NCBI RefSeq assembly: GCF_003075455.1
Contig: NZ_QDAE01000003.1
Span: 124,001-188,000, forward strand
From: Arthrobacter sp. Bz4
Lineage (GTDB): Bacteria > Actinomycetota > Actinomycetes > Actinomycetales > Micrococcaceae
Direction: 5' to 3'
Length of the DNA stretch: 64,000 nucleotides
In this document: positions 42,064 through 52,876 of the stretch, in pieces
How positions within the stretch are numbered: position 1 is the first letter of the stretch
Layout of the letters: each line of letters starts with the position of its first letter
Made by a program: the position numbers and the translations under genes
The notes under the pieces: model-generated
Databases searched by the model: none
What the model was told of the DNA's origin: nothing
Seen by the model: only the letters and a program-made list of their open reading frames with translations

Positions 42064-44037
42064 TCAGAGCTTGGGCAGCTGCCCGGTGACTGGTGCGTCC
42101 TGTCCCTGGAGGGGACGGGCGACCGGCACCCTGGTACCCAGTACCTGCTCGACGACATCCTGGGCCACCTTGCGCGCGGTCAGCCCAACCCGTTCCAGCA
42201 CTTCGCTGCGTGTACCGTGGTCGAGGAACTCGACGGGCAACCCCACCTCGTTCAACGCAGTATCCACACCGACGGCGCGCATTTCCTGCCGGATCCGTGA
42301 CCCAACCCCGCCAGCCCGCACGCCATCCTCAATCACAATGACGATCCGGTGTTCGGCGGCCATCCTGATCACTGATTGGCGCACCGGGAGCACCCAGCGT
42401 GGATCAATCACGGTCGAGCTGATCCCCTGGGCACCCAACCGGTTGGACACGTCGAGGGCCAGTTCGCTCATCGCGCCGACGCTGACAATCAGGACATCGT
42501 TGTTGTTGGACCCCGCTGGGCGGCGGGACAGCACCTCGACGCCGTCGTCGAGCCGTTCAATCGCGTGCACCTCGGCGCCCACAGCGCCCTTCGAGTAGCG
42601 CACCACGCTCGGCGCGTCACCAATAGCGACGGCCTCCCTGAGTTCCTCACGCAGCCTGGTGGCATCCCGTGGAGCGGCCAGGTGCAATCCGGGGATGATC
42701 TGCAGCATCGCCATATCCCACATCCCGTGATGGCTGGCGCCGTCGGGGCCGGTGACGCCCGAGCGGTCCAAAACTACTGTCACCCCGGCTTTGTGCAGGG
42801 CAACATCCATGAGCAATTGATCGAATCCGCGCCCCAGGAACGTCGCGTACAGCGCCACGACCGGATGCAACCCACCAAAAGCCATGCCCGCGGCGCTGGT
42901 GAGGGCGTGCTGCTCGGCGATCCCGACGTCGAACACGCGTTCGGGGTACTTCTCAGCGAACTTGTGGAGCCCAACGGGAATGAGCATGGCGCCGGTGATA
43001 CCGACAATGTCCGTGCGCTCGTCGGCCAGGGCCGCGATTTCGTCGGCGAACACACTGGTCCAGGACTGTGGTCCAGCTGCCCCGACGGGCTGGCCGGTCT
43101 CTGGGTCAATGACGCCTACCGCATGGAACTGGTCAGCTTCGTGGGCCCGGGCCGGCGCGTAGCCATACCCTTTTTCGGTGATCGCGTGCACGATCACCGG
43201 ACCCTCGTAGTTGCGTGCCTGATGGAGCGCATGCTCGACGGCTGACATATCGTGGCCGTCGATGGGCCCGATGTATTTCATTCCGAGGTCTTCAAACAAC
43301 CCCTGGGGCGCCCACCAGTCCTTGATGCCCTTCTTGGTGGCGTGCAGGCTCTTGTAGGTGAACCGGCCGAGCGGCCCGCCGTTCTGGAGGCGACGCTTGG
43401 ACCAGTCGAGAGTGCCCTCATAGACGCGGTGGGTACGGACCGTGTCCAGGGTGGGACGCAGGGACGCCAGATAGTCGGCCACTCCCCCGATGGTCGGTGC
43501 GTAGGACCTGCCGTTGTCGTTGACGACGATCACTACGCGGCGCCGCTTGTCGGCGGCGATGTTGTTGATGGCTTCCCAAGCCATACCGCCGGTCAGGGCG
43601 CCGTCACCGACCATGACCACCGTGTAGCGGTCGCCCTCGCCAGCGAGGACCCGGGCGCGGGAAATTCCGTCAGCCCAGGACAGGGAGGATGAGGCGTGGG
43701 AGCTTTCGACGACGTCGTGCTCGGATTCGGCCCGCGAGGGGTATCCGGAGAGTCCGCCCTGTTGGCGCAGCGTGCTGAAATCCTGGCGCCCGGTGAGCAG
43801 TTTATGCACATAGGACTGGTGACCGGTGTCGAAGATCATCGAGTCACGCGGGGAATCAAAGACCCGGTGCATGCCAAGGGTCAATTCAACGACCCCCAGG
43901 TTAGGGCCGAGGTGCCCTCCCGTCCGGGAGACGTTCGTGATGAGGAAGTCACGAATTTCACCTGCCAGTCGCTCCAACTGGTCGCTGGTGAGCCGGCTGA
44001 GATCCTGAGGGTGGCGGATGGTTTCCAAGAGTCCCAT
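42064..44037 (-). CDS. dxs: 1-deoxy-D-xylulose-5-phosphate synthase
   Basis: Thiamine-diphosphate enzyme joining pyruvate and glyceraldehyde 3-phosphate, first step of the MEP isoprenoid pathway (menaquinone, carotenoids, cell-wall carriers). Length is 657 aa. The N-terminal [23 protein letters not shown] motif [19 protein letters not shown] and the transketolase-like [19 protein letters not shown] are clear, plus a C-terminal domain with [20 protein letters not shown]. The ATG at 44037 follows AAGGAGG at 5 nt; the frame extends 17 codons upstream without support. It lies 56 nt downstream of acnA. Confidence 0.97.
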   Translation of the reverse strand: MGLLETIRHPQDLSRLTSDQLERLAGEIRDFLITNVSRTGGHLGPNLGVVELTLGMHRVFDSPRDSMIFDTGHQSYVHKLLTGRQDFSTLRQQGGLSGYPSRAESEHDVVESSHASSSLSWADGISRARVLAGEGDRYTVVMVGDGALTGGMAWEAINNIAADKRRRVVIVVNDNGRSYAPTIGGVADYLASLRPTLDTVRTHRVYEGTLDWSKRRLQNGGPLGRFTYKSLHATKKGIKDWWAPQGLFEDLGMKYIGPIDGHDMSAVEHALHQARNYEGPVIVHAITEKGYGYAPARAHEADQFHAVGVIDPETGQPVGAAGPQSWTSVFADEIAALADERTDIVGITGAMLIPVGLHKFAEKYPERVFDVGIAEQHALTSAAGMAFGGLHPVVALYATFLGRGFDQLLMDVALHKAGVTVVLDRSGVTGPDGASHHGMWDMAMLQIIPGLHLAAPRDATRLREELREAVAIGDAPSVVRYSKGAVGAEVHAIERLDDGVEVLSRRPAGSNNNDVLIVSVGAMSELALDVSNRLGAQGISSTVIDPRWVLPVRQSVIRMAAEHRIVIVIEDGVRAGGVGSRIRQEMRAVGVDTALNEVGLPVEFLDHGTRSEVLERVGLTARKVAQDVVEQVLGTRVPVARPLQGQDAPVTGQLPKL

Positions 44038-44093
44038 CGGTGCCTCCTTGTATTTGTCATTCCCGCTGGACCTACGCCTGCGGGTCATTAACT

Positions 44094-46904
44094 CTAACGC
44101 GGGTTGGCTGTGAGCTGTCGCAACACATAGTGAAGGATTCCACCGTTGCGGTAGTAGTCGGCTTCCCCCGGAGTGTCGATACGCAGCACCGCGTCGAACG
44201 TGATCGTGTCGCCATCCTCCTCCGGCACGGCACTGACTCGGACCGTTTCCGGGGTCCTGCCCTCGTTGAGCGCCGTCACCCCTGCGACGGCGAAGGTCTC
44301 GGTGCCGGTAAGGCCCAGGGTTGCTGCACTCTGCCCCGCCGGGAATTGCAGCGGGAGCACCCCCATGCCGATCAGGTTGGACCGGTGGATCCGCTCGAAG
44401 CTCTCGGCAATTACCGCACGGACGCCCAACAGTGCGGTGCCTTTCGCCGCCCAGTCACGGGATGAGCCGGAACCGTATTCTTTTCCGGCCAGAACCACCA
44501 GGGGGATATTGGCTGCCTGATAGTTCACGGCTGCGTCGTAGATGTAGGTCTGGGGGCCGCCGGTCTGGGTGAAGTCCCGCGTGAATCCCCCCTGGACCCC
44601 CTGCAACAGGGTGTTGCGCAGCCTGATGTTGGCGAAGGTGCCGCGAATCATCACCTCGTGGTTGCCTCGGCGGGACCCATAGGAATTGAAGTCCTTCCGG
44701 TTCACCCCGTGTTCGAGCAGGTAGCGTCCGGCGGGGCTATCCGCCCTGAAGGATCCGGCCGGGCTGATGTGGTCGGTGGTCACCGAATCACCGAGCGCGG
44801 CGAGCACTCGTGCGCCCGTAACGTCGGCGACCGGGTCCGGCGTCGCCTGCATCCCCTCGAAGTACGGGGGCTTCCGGACGTAGGTGGAGTCTGCATTCCA
44901 GGCGAAAGTGCTTCCGTGGGGGGTGTCGAGTGCTTTCCACCGGTGGTCGCCGTCGAACACTCCCTCGTAGCCTCTGTCGAACATTTCCCGGTCGATTGAG
45001 GAGTCAATGGTTTGCTGGATTTCCGCCGGGGCGGGCCAGATGTCCCGCAGGAAGATGTTGGTGCCCTCCCGGTCCTGTCCCAGGGGGTCGGACTCGAAGT
45101 CGAAGTCCATGGTGCCGGCGAGGGCGTAGGCAATCACCAGCGGCGGTGAAGCGAGGTAATTCATCACCACGTCAGGATTGATCCGGCCCTCAAAGTTGCG
45201 GTTCCCCGAGAGCACCGCTGTTACCGCCAGGCCATTGGCCTGAATCGCCGCAGCAATCTCTTCGTCAAGGGGACCCGAGTTTCCAATGCACGTGGCACAG
45301 CCGTATCCCACCACGTAGAATCCCAGCTTTTCGAGGTAGGGGGTCAACCCTGATTTGTCGTAGTAGTCGGTGACCACTCTGGAGCCGGGAGCAAGCGAGG
45401 TCTTCACCCAGGGTTTCGCGGTGAGTCCGCGGTCCACCGCGTTGCGTGCCAGCAGCGCAGCGGCCAGCATCACGGATGGGTTGGACGTGTTGGTGCAGGA
45501 GGTGATCGACGCTATAGTGACGGCGCCGTGGTCCAGCTCGAACGCCCGGCCATCCGGCATGGTGACCTGGACTGCGTTTGATGGCCGGCCCATTACGCGT
45601 GAGCGCCCTGCATGCCTCACCGTGGAGGTCATCGCGGGGACGTCCGAGGCGGGGAAGGATTCCTCGAGCGCCTCGTCGAGCGCTGCGTCGTCCACCGAGT
45701 TGACGTAATGGTGGATGTCCTTCCGGAACTGGTCTTTGGCGCGCGTCAGGTCGATCCGGTCCTGGGGGCGCTTCGGGCCGGCGAGTGAGGGCACCACGGT
45801 TGAGAGGTCGAGTTCCAGGTATTCGGAGAACCGGGTGACCCGCGATGGGTCGTGCCAGAGGCCCTGTTCCCTGGCGTAGGCCTCAACCAGTGCCAGGTTC
45901 TCCTCCGAGCGGCCGGTCAGCCGCAGGTAGTCCATGGTGACCTCGTCGATCGGGAACATGGCAGCGGTGGAGCCGAACTCCGGGCTCATGTTGCCGATGG
46001 TGGCGCGGTTGGCCAGGGGCACAGCGCTGACACCTTCGCCGTAGAACTCAACGAACTTGCCAACGACGCCGTGCTGACGCAGCTTCTCGGTGATGGTGAG
46101 CACGACGTCGGTCGCGGTGGCACCGGCGGGGATCTCACCGGTGAGCTTGAAGCCCACCACCCGGGGGATCAGCATGGAGACGGGCTGGCCCAGCATGGCA
46201 GCCTCGGCTTCGATGCCGCCGACCCCCCAGCCGAGCACGCCGAGCCCGTTGACCATGGTGGTGTGCGAGTCGGTGCCGACGCAGGTATCGGGGTAGGCCT
46301 GCAGGGCGGTGGTGCCGTCGGTGGTGACCTCACGGGTCATCACCGTGCGGGCCAGGTACTCGAGGTTGACCTGGTGGACAATGCCCATGCCGGGCGGGAC
46401 CACCAGGAAGTCGTCGAACGCGGTCTGACCCCAGCGCAGGAACTGGTACCGCTCGCCATTGCGCTGGTACTCGATGTCCATGTTGCGCTCGAGTGCGTTG
46501 GCGTTCCCGAAAACGTCGATCTGCACCGAGTGGTCAATGACCAGTTCGGCCGGCGCCAGCGGGTTGACCCGCTTGGGGTCTCCACCGAGTTCGACAACTG
46601 CCTCGCGCATGGTCGCGAGATCCACGATGCAGGGCACACCGGTGAAGTCCTGCATGATCACGCGGGCCGGGGTGAACTGGATCTCGGTGTGCGGCTGGTC
46701 GTCGGCGTCCCAGTTGGCCAGGGCACGCACCTGCCCGGCGGTGATGTTCACTCCGTCCTCGGTGCGGAGCAGGTTCTCCAGGAGCACCTTGAGACTGAAC
46801 GGAAGACTGTCGGCGCCTGCTACCGCGCTCAGTCGGTAGATCTCGTACTGGGCGCCAGCAACATCAAGCGTTCCCTTGGCACCAAAGCTGTCCATGCTGC
46901 TCAT
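44094..46904 (-). CDS. acnA: Aconitate hydratase A
   Basis: Citrate-isocitrate isomerase of the TCA cycle, 936 aa, with a [4Fe-4S] cluster. Cluster ligands lie in [19 protein letters not shown] and [19 protein letters not shown]. Other signatures are [20 protein letters not shown] and [20 protein letters not shown]. Aconitases of this group can moonlight as mRNA-binding iron sensors. The ATG at 46904 has GAGGAG at 7 nt. Transcribed towards dxs. Confidence 0.97.
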   Translation of the reverse strand: MSSMDSFGAKGTLDVAGAQYEIYRLSAVAGADSLPFSLKVLLENLLRTEDGVNITAGQVRALANWDADDQPHTEIQFTPARVIMQDFTGVPCIVDLATMREAVVELGGDPKRVNPLAPAELVIDHSVQIDVFGNANALERNMDIEYQRNGERYQFLRWGQTAFDDFLVVPPGMGIVHQVNLEYLARTVMTREVTTDGTTALQAYPDTCVGTDSHTTMVNGLGVLGWGVGGIEAEAAMLGQPVSMLIPRVVGFKLTGEIPAGATATDVVLTITEKLRQHGVVGKFVEFYGEGVSAVPLANRATIGNMSPEFGSTAAMFPIDEVTMDYLRLTGRSEENLALVEAYAREQGLWHDPSRVTRFSEYLELDLSTVVPSLAGPKRPQDRIDLTRAKDQFRKDIHHYVNSVDDAALDEALEESFPASDVPAMTSTVRHAGRSRVMGRPSNAVQVTMPDGRAFELDHGAVTIASITSCTNTSNPSVMLAAALLARNAVDRGLTAKPWVKTSLAPGSRVVTDYYDKSGLTPYLEKLGFYVVGYGCATCIGNSGPLDEEIAAAIQANGLAVTAVLSGNRNFEGRINPDVVMNYLASPPLVIAYALAGTMDFDFESDPLGQDREGTNIFLRDIWPAPAEIQQTIDSSIDREMFDRGYEGVFDGDHRWKALDTPHGSTFAWNADSTYVRKPPYFEGMQATPDPVADVTGARVLAALGDSVTTDHISPAGSFRADSPAGRYLLEHGVNRKDFNSYGSRRGNHEVMIRGTFANIRLRNTLLQGVQGGFTRDFTQTGGPQTYIYDAAVNYQAANIPLVVLAGKEYGSGSSRDWAAKGTALLGVRAVIAESFERIHRSNLIGMGVLPLQFPAGQSAATLGLTGTETFAVAGVTALNEGRTPETVRVSAVPEEDGDTITFDAVLRIDTPGEADYYRNGGILHYVLRQLTANPR

Positions 46905-46960
46905 TGCTGGGCTCCTCTCGCCTGCACCCGGGAACATCATCCTAGTCCGTTTGCGGTCCG

Positions 46961-48274
46961 CTATCCCTGGCTGGGGCGGAGTACCGCGAAGGACTCCATG
47001 TGGTGGGTGTGGGGGTACAGATCAAACACCCGGAGGGTGTCCAGTTCCCAGCCTGCCTGCTGAAAGTAGCCGACGTCGCGCGCAAACGACGCCGGGTCGC
47101 AGGAAACGTACCCGACAGCGCGGGGGCCCGCCGCAATTACCTCGGTGATGGCCGCCTGCCCTGCACCGGCGCGGGGCGGATCGAGGACCACTACGTCAAG
47201 CGAGGGTTTGCGGTCACGGAGTACCCGGTCAACCTTGCCCTGCACAATGTCCACCTGACCCCGGCCATGGAGATTCCGTTTAGCGTCGCGGGACGCGCCC
47301 GGGGATCCCTCGACGGCGAGGACGCTGCCGGTTTCCCCGACCGCGTCGGCGATGGGGGCCGTGAAAAGCCCTGCCCCGGAGTAAAGGTCGGCGGCGCGTT
47401 CCCCTGGCTGGATGGCCAGCCCGCCGAGGACGGCGTCCATCAACAGTCCGGGCGCGCCCCGGTGAATCTGCCAGAAACCGTCCCCGGTGATCCGGTAGGT
47501 CTGGGATCCGACAGTTTCAGCCAGCCAGGTCTTGCCTTTCACCCGCTCGACGGTGCCCTTTTCCGGGTCCCAGAGGGCCACCGATGGTCCGTCGATCTGG
47601 TGGACGACGGCGGCGGTCTGTTTCCGCCGGGCGCCGGCGGCCGGCACCAGGAGCACCAGTGGCGGGTCTCCGGCGGAGCCCACAGCGACCTCGACCCGCT
47701 GGATTCCGCTGAAGTTGACGGTCCACAGCTGTAGTTCGTTGATGGCATCGATGGCCAGCGGCATCTCGGCGACGGGGATCAGTTCATTGGAACGGTGGGC
47801 GTGCATGGCCAGATGCCCGTCCGGTGCGACCGCGAAGCTGGCCCTGGTGCGCCACCGCAGGCCGTCAGGGGATTCGCCGGGGACCGGCTCCACCTCAATT
47901 TCCCGGTCCACTCCGGCGAGGCGGTGAAGCTGCTCGCTGAAAACCGTTGCCTTCAACTTTCGTTGGGCGGCGAGAGCGATATGCCCGAACTCGGCGCCGC
48001 CCACCGGGGAAGCTCCGCGCTGGGCTGACAACAGGGCGTCAGCGAGCGGCCACGGGTGGTTGACCCGATCCGGGGAGGCCTGGACCACCTCGACCACGTC
48101 CGCACGCCAGAAGCTGGCGCCGTCGTCGTGCTCGGTTAACCGGGCACGCACCGTCTCCCCCGGCAGGGCGTGCCGAACGAAAATGACCCTGCCCTCATGT
48201 CGGGCGACGCAGTGGCCGCCATGGGCTACCGGGCCGATAGTGAGTTCTAGGGTGCCTGCCGGGTCATCTGTCAC
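46961..48274 (-). CDS. TRAM-domain class I SAM-dependent RNA methyltransferase (TrmA/RlmD-like)
   Basis: RNA m5U-type methyltransferase of 437 aa. The N-terminal TRAM domain reads [20 protein letters not shown] and [15 protein letters not shown]. The SAM loop is [20 protein letters not shown], then [16 protein letters not shown], and the catalytic Cys is in [18 protein letters not shown]. The iron-sulfur Cys cluster of RlmD is missing. Its target, rRNA or tRNA uridine, cannot be told. It overlaps the transporter gene by 4 bp; the same pairing occurs in mycobacteria. Confidence 0.93.
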   Translation of the reverse strand: MTDDPAGTLELTIGPVAHGGHCVARHEGRVIFVRHALPGETVRARLTEHDDGASFWRADVVEVVQASPDRVNHPWPLADALLSAQRGASPVGGAEFGHIALAAQRKLKATVFSEQLHRLAGVDREIEVEPVPGESPDGLRWRTRASFAVAPDGHLAMHAHRSNELIPVAEMPLAIDAINELQLWTVNFSGIQRVEVAVGSAGDPPLVLLVPAAGARRKQTAAVVHQIDGPSVALWDPEKGTVERVKGKTWLAETVGSQTYRITGDGFWQIHRGAPGLLMDAVLGGLAIQPGERAADLYSGAGLFTAPIADAVGETGSVLAVEGSPGASRDAKRNLHGRGQVDIVQGKVDRVLRDRKPSLDVVVLDPPRAGAGQAAITEVIAAGPRAVGYVSCDPASFARDVGYFQQAGWELDTLRVFDLYPHTHHMESFAVLRPSQG

Positions 48275-50247
48275 TGAAGATCCTGAAACTTTCGTGCGGC
48301 GTCAGAAGACGCGAGCTGCCAAGGGACACTTGCCACCATAACCCCCGGCTCGAAGTGCAGCCGGGTTTTGATTCGGAGTGCTGTCTGGTTGTGGACCAGC
48401 CGCTCCCACCAGCGTCCCACCACGTACTCCGGGATGTAGACCACGATCAGGTCTCTCGGCGAGTCGCTGCGGATGCTTCGGATGTACTCCATGATGGGCG
48501 TGATCGTGTCACGGTAGGGCGACGCCAGGACGGTGATCGGCACGGGAATCTCGTATCGTTCCCAGTCCTGCAGCGTCCGTTCGGTTTCCTCCGGGTCAAC
48601 GTCGACCACGATGGCATCCAGCTTGGACGGACGGGACGCGCGGGCGAAGGCCAGGGCCCGCAGCACTGGTTTACGAACGAGGGACACCAGAATTACCGCG
48701 TGCACCCGTGAAGGCAACGCCCGGGAAAAGGTGTTGTCGTCGAGCGCCAGTTCGCGGGCCACCTGGTCGTAGTGCCGTTTGATGCCGTGCATGACGGCGA
48801 ACAGCACCACCATCGCCAGCACCGCCACCCACGCCCCGTACTCGAACTTGGTCACCAGCACCACCACCAGCACGGCTGCGGTCAGCACGAAGCCGACGGT
48901 ATTGATGGCCCGCGACTTTTTCATCCGCCAGCGGCGTTTTTTGTCGGCGGTGCTCCGCAGCTCACGGGTCCAGTGCTTGATCAGTGCGGCCTGACTCGCG
49001 GTGAAGGAGACAAACACGCCGACAATGTAGAGCTGAACCAACTGGGTCACATCGGCACTGAACACCAGGATCAGCAGGATCGCTCCGGCGCCCAGCGCGA
49101 GGATGCCGTTGCTGAAGGTCAGCCTGTCGCCGCGGGTCCTGAGCTGGCGTGGCAGGTACCCGTCCTTGGCCAGGATCGAGGCCAGCACCGGAAAGCCGTT
49201 AAAAGCGGCGTGTCCTGCCAGCACGAGGATCAGGGCAGTGGCGCCGACGACCAGAACGAACGGCACAGCTGCTTCACTGAAAATGGTGCGGGCGAGCTGG
49301 CTCACCACCGGGTTCTGAATGTAATCCTCTGGCACCGGATTGCCGTCCAGCAGCAACTGTTCCTGCGGGTTCTGCACCACATGGACCTTCACCGCGTTCG
49401 CGAGGTAAATGACGCCCGCAGTCATCGCCCCTGCCGCCACCCCCAGCATCAACAGGGTGGAGGCGGCATTGCGGCTGCGCGGGGATTGGAAGCTTGGCAC
49501 GTTGGCGCTGGGCACTTCCACCCCGGTCAGCGCGGCCGCGCCAGCGGAGAAGGCCCGCAGGATCAGGAGCGCCCCAGCCAGACCCACGAGACCGGCGTCG
49601 AGGGCTGGGTCGGGGATGATTTCGAACCGGGCGCTGGGGGCCTCGCCCAAAGTCCCGTTGAGCCGTTGGATGATACCGACGGCGCACATGCCCAGAATCG
49701 CAGCAAGGAAAACGTAGGTCGGGATGGCCAGGGCCAGCGCGTTACGCGTGACGCCGCGCAGGTTCAACAAGACCAGGACGACGACGCCTGCCACCGCCAT
49801 GACCGTCTGTCCCCCGGCCAACCCGGGAGCCAGGGCTATGACATAGTGGGCGGCGGCCGACACCGATACGGCGACCGTCAGGACGTAGTCGACCATCAGC
49901 GCCGAAGCGACGGTGAGGCCAGCAGAGTTGCCCAGGTTGCGACGGGCAATCCCATAGTCGCCGCCGCCAGTGGGATAGGCGTGGACGGCCTGCCGGTAGG
50001 AAGCGATCACCACCAGCAGCACCACGAGCACCGCAAGACCCACCCATGGGGAAACCGACACGGCGGCCAGCCCCGCCAGGGCAAGGGTCAGCAGGATCTC
50101 ATCGGGTGCGTATGCCACCGAGGAGAGGGCGTTGGCGGAGAACACCGGCATCGCGATCCGCTTGGGCAGGGTCTGATGCCGTAGCCGGTCGTTGCGGAAC
50201 GGCTTGCCCACCACGACCCGCTTGGCGGCTTCAAAGAAAGTCAGCAC
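48271..50247 (-). CDS. APC superfamily permease, KimA-like (probable potassium transporter)
   Basis: Membrane protein of 658 aa: about 12 helices followed by a soluble C-terminal domain of about 170 residues. ANALSSVAYAPDEILLTLAL, YRQAVHAYPTGGGDYGIARR and MVDYVLTVAVSVSAAAHYVI match, by eye, the B. subtilis K+/H+ symporter KimA (YdaO) closely, more so than amino-acid permeases. I chose the GTG at 50247 (VLTFFEAAKRVVVGKPF), the usual N-terminus of actinobacterial members; a frame to 50286 is possible. It is divergent from two TrkA/RCK genes. KimA is inhibited by c-di-AMP in Firmicutes; that is not testable here. Confidence 0.88.
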   Translation of the reverse strand: MLTFFEAAKRVVVGKPFRNDRLRHQTLPKRIAMPVFSANALSSVAYAPDEILLTLALAGLAAVSVSPWVGLAVLVVLLVVIASYRQAVHAYPTGGGDYGIARRNLGNSAGLTVASALMVDYVLTVAVSVSAAAHYVIALAPGLAGGQTVMAVAGVVVLVLLNLRGVTRNALALAIPTYVFLAAILGMCAVGIIQRLNGTLGEAPSARFEIIPDPALDAGLVGLAGALLILRAFSAGAAALTGVEVPSANVPSFQSPRSRNAASTLLMLGVAAGAMTAGVIYLANAVKVHVVQNPQEQLLLDGNPVPEDYIQNPVVSQLARTIFSEAAVPFVLVVGATALILVLAGHAAFNGFPVLASILAKDGYLPRQLRTRGDRLTFSNGILALGAGAILLILVFSADVTQLVQLYIVGVFVSFTASQAALIKHWTRELRSTADKKRRWRMKKSRAINTVGFVLTAAVLVVVLVTKFEYGAWVAVLAMVVLFAVMHGIKRHYDQVARELALDDNTFSRALPSRVHAVILVSLVRKPVLRALAFARASRPSKLDAIVVDVDPEETERTLQDWERYEIPVPITVLASPYRDTITPIMEYIRSIRSDSPRDLIVVYIPEYVVGRWWERLVHNQTALRIKTRLHFEPGVMVASVPWQLASSDAARKFQDLQ

Positions 50248-50374
50248 AGCCCACAGACTAGCGCGTTTCCGCCCGCGCAACTCCATTAGGCTGGGTGCAG
50301 CGGACGCAGTGCCCCATCAGGGGGGCGGCGCCGACAAGCAGGCTGGCAATCGGTTGGAACGGCAGGTAGTACGG

Positions 50375-51049
50375 GTGGCGCATTTTGTAATCATGGGGTG
50401 TGGCCGAGTGGGCGTCAGCCTCGCTCACACGTTGGATGAGTCGGGACATACCGTCGCAATCATCGACCAGGATGACCGCGCGTTCCGGAGGCTCAGGGGC
50501 TCCTTTGGCGGCCGCAAGGTTACCGGTGTTGGTTTTGACCGGGAGACGCTGAAGAACGCCGACATCGAGAACGCCTACGCCTTCGCCGCCGTGTCCAGCG
50601 GTGACAACTCCAATATCCTCGCCACCCGGGTGGCACGCGAGACATTCCATGTGCCCCACGTGGTGGCTCGAATCTATGATCCAGGACGCGCGGAAATCTA
50701 CCAGCGGCTGGGAATCCCCACGGTGGCGGCCGTACGCTGGAGCGCCGATCAGGTGCTCCGCCGAATCCTGCCGGAACAAAGCATCAACGGTGACTTCAGG
50801 GAAACCTCGGGCCGCCTGATCCTGGGCGAGCTCTCGTTGCACGATGGCTGGCTAGGCCGATCCCTCGCCGATATCGAAGCGGCCTCGGGGATCCGAGTCG
50901 CCTACCTCACCCGGTTTGGGGAGGGCATGCTGCCCACCTCGGAGACCAGCTACCAGGAAGGTGACATTGTGCATGCAATGATGCAGACCGCCGCTACCGA
51001 CGAAATAGGGCGCATTCTCGCCAAGAAACCAGTGGAGGAGTCCGAGTGA
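50375..51049 (+). CDS. TrkA family (RCK domain) potassium uptake regulator, CeoB-like
   Basis: Cytoplasmic regulatory subunit of 224 aa with a Rossmann RCK_N domain (FVIMGCGRVGVSLAHTLDES, GxGxxG) binding NAD(H) or ATP, and an RCK_C domain (LSLHDGWLGRSLADIEAASG). The GTG at 50375 has GGCAGG at 8 nt; the frame runs upstream to 50192 without conserved sequence. It overlaps the next gene by 4 bp. The pair is encoded as separate single-RCK proteins, as with ceoB and ceoC of mycobacteria. No TrkH/KtrB pore gene is nearby, so the divergent KimA-like permease is the likely partner. Confidence 0.92.
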   Translation: MAHFVIMGCGRVGVSLAHTLDESGHTVAIIDQDDRAFRRLRGSFGGRKVTGVGFDRETLKNADIENAYAFAAVSSGDNSNILATRVARETFHVPHVVARIYDPGRAEIYQRLGIPTVAAVRWSADQVLRRILPEQSINGDFRETSGRLILGELSLHDGWLGRSLADIEAASGIRVAYLTRFGEGMLPTSETSYQEGDIVHAMMQTAATDEIGRILAKKPVEESE

Positions 51050-51762
51050 GGGTTGTCATTGCGGGCGCGGGAAGCGTGGGATCTTCGATCGCAAAGGAGC
51101 TGCTCTCCAACAACCACGAGATCTTGTTGATTGACGAGAAACCCGAGGTGATTGGCCGCAGCGGGCTCAAGGGCGCCAAATGGCTGATCGGCGATGCCTG
51201 CGAGTTGACCACCCTGAAGGATGCCCGACTGGATGAAGCCGACGTGGTGGTTTCTGCCACTGGCGACGACAAGGTGAACCTGGTGGTGTCGTTGCTCGCG
51301 AAAAGCGAGTTCGGGGTGGGCCGGACGGTGGGCCGGGTCAATAACCCGAAAAACGACTGGATGTTCGACGACTCCTGGGGCGTAGACGTCGCGGTCAATA
51401 CTCCCCGTCTGATGACTGCGCTGGTTGAGGAAGCAGTCGAAATCGGCGACCTGGTCCGGCTACTGACCCTGCAGAGCGGTGTCACCTCGATCGTCGAGTT
51501 TACTGTCCCCCAGGAATCCCCGATCGTGGGTCGGACGCTGGGCTCGCTGATCCTGCCCGAGGACTGCACGGTGGTGGCAATTTTGCGCGACGATGCATCG
51601 ATTACACCGAGCCCGGACGACGTCGTCGAACCCGGAGATGAGCTGTTCCTGATTGCCGCGATCGCCGCGGAGGATGCGCTCCGGAGTGTCCTGTTGGCGG
51701 TTCCTGGGGAATCCGGGGATCCCGACGACGGCGGGCAGATCGACGCCCCCGGCCTGCCTTAG
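51046..51762 (+). CDS. TrkA family (RCK domain) potassium uptake regulator, CeoC-like
   Basis: Second RCK protein, 238 aa. RVVIAGAGSVGSSIAKELLS forms the nucleotide-binding loop, EADVVVSATGDDKVNLVVSL matches RCK_N, and the C-terminal RCK_C contains VPQESPIVGRTLGSLILPED. It starts with GTG inside the stop of the previous gene (GTGA), so the two are made together and probably assemble as a hetero-oligomer. Its 3' end overlaps the convergent DUF3159 gene by 4 bp. Confidence 0.92.
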   Translation: MRVVIAGAGSVGSSIAKELLSNNHEILLIDEKPEVIGRSGLKGAKWLIGDACELTTLKDARLDEADVVVSATGDDKVNLVVSLLAKSEFGVGRTVGRVNNPKNDWMFDDSWGVDVAVNTPRLMTALVEEAVEIGDLVRLLTLQSGVTSIVEFTVPQESPIVGRTLGSLILPEDCTVVAILRDDASITPSPDDVVEPGDELFLIAAIAAEDALRSVLLAVPGESGDPDDGGQIDAPGLP

Positions 51763-52499
51763 CTGCGTTCGCGGGGTTCGCTGGACTCCTGCGGTTGGGC
51801 CGTCGGGCGGGATACGAGCCAGGCGAGCCATAACCCCAGTGCGTAGAGCGGAAGCCCCATGATCAGCCGGGTAGTTCCGAGCGCCACGAAATTCTCCGCG
51901 AAGTAGAGGGGCATCTGCACGGCGAGCCGGAGGCCGAGGACGGTCACGATAATCCAGGTGGCGATGGTGTAGGCCCTGACCCGTTTGGGGTCTTTCCGCC
52001 ATTCGACGCCTTCGCCGCGGATGAAGCCGAACAGGAGGCCGGCAATCGGCCAGCGGACCGCTATGGAGATGACCATTGCGATGATGTAGCCACCATTGGT
52101 GAAGAAACCGGGAACGAAGAAGTCCTCGGCATTCCCGGTGCGGCCGGCAACGAAGGCGCAGATCGCCACGCCGATCAGACCGGACAGCGCCTGCGTCAGG
52201 GGTGTCCGTGAAACCAACCGAATGATCGAGAAGATGGCTGCTACGCCGATGGCCGCGATCAGGGAGACCTGCAGGTCCTGGTTGATCGTGAACATGACGG
52301 TGAAGATCAGGCCCGGCAGGATGCTCTCAGCCAGCCCACGGACGCCGCCAATCGACTGCAGCACGTCGATCTGCCCGTCGTCGCTGCGCTGCACCCCGGA
52401 TCGTGCGGCGTACTGACCGGCCAACTCGGCGGCGGTAGGACCCTGACGCGGGGCCGGGTTATCCCCAGACGGGGTGCTGGGGGGTTGGGTGGTACTCAC
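51759..52499 (-). CDS. DUF3159 domain-containing membrane protein
   Basis: Membrane protein of 246 aa with about five to six helices (AESILPGLIFTVMFTINQDL, LSGLIGVAICAFVAGRTGN, ITVR-type later segments). The hydrophilic N-terminus is Pro-rich. DUF3159 is actinobacterial and of unknown function; from memory it always follows the OB-fold and DUF3710 genes in this order. It overlaps the OB-fold gene by 4 bp. Confidence 0.9.
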   Translation of the reverse strand: MSTTQPPSTPSGDNPAPRQGPTAAELAGQYAARSGVQRSDDGQIDVLQSIGGVRGLAESILPGLIFTVMFTINQDLQVSLIAAIGVAAIFSIIRLVSRTPLTQALSGLIGVAICAFVAGRTGNAEDFFVPGFFTNGGYIIAMVISIAVRWPIAGLLFGFIRGEGVEWRKDPKRVRAYTIATWIIVTVLGLRLAVQMPLYFAENFVALGTTRLIMGLPLYALGLWLAWLVSRPTAQPQESSEPRERS

Positions 52500-52876
52500 T
52501 GCTGTGCCTCCGGACGGCCGATGATTTCATAGCGTGGGTTGTAGATCGTGGGCATCCCGTCCACCGGGCTGACCATTCCTTCGAAGGCAATCTGGGTTCC
52601 GGCTTCAATGCCCGGAACCCGGCGTTGCCCGATCCAGACCAGCCGCACCTGGGCGGACCGACGTCGTGAGGCGTGTACCCGACGCTCGAATCCGGCCGCC
52701 CCCGGCGGCGTGTCGTCGGAGACCACCGCAGCGAACTGGGGCGCCGCGCCCCGCGGAAGAATGGTGATCCGGGAAATGAAACCCCGTGCCCGGGCACGCC
52801 CCCGGCTGGGAAGCCCCGCCACCGTGGCCGAATGCGGGGTCCCGCCGATCCCATCGAAGCCCGGGCGGTCAGCCAA
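52496..52876 (-). CDS. OB-fold nucleic-acid-binding domain protein
   Basis: A 126-aa protein. The central part (ARGFISRITILPRGAAPQFA, RVHASRRRSAQVRLVWIGQR and FEGMVSPVDGMPTIYNPRYE) fits a small OB-fold beta barrel as in the RecG-wedge/DNA-binding family. It could bind nucleic acid, but no target is known. Overlaps both neighbours (8 bp with the DUF3710 gene, 4 bp with DUF3159), so the three are one operon. Confidence 0.85.
   Translation of the reverse strand: MADRPGFDGIGGTPHSATVAGLPSRGRARARGFISRITILPRGAAPQFAAVVSDDTPPGAAGFERRVHASRRRSAQVRLVWIGQRRVPGIEAGTQIAFEGMVSPVDGMPTIYNPRYEIIGRPEAQQ

Noticed and set aside
45852-47063. Open frame of 403 codons on the plus strand
   Set aside because: Antisense shadow of aconitase and the following methyltransferase; composition is typical of a shadow frame.
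48772-50184. Open frame of 470 codons on the plus strand
   Set aside because: Antisense shadow of the KimA-like permease; rich in His, Gln and Arg and without domain resemblance.
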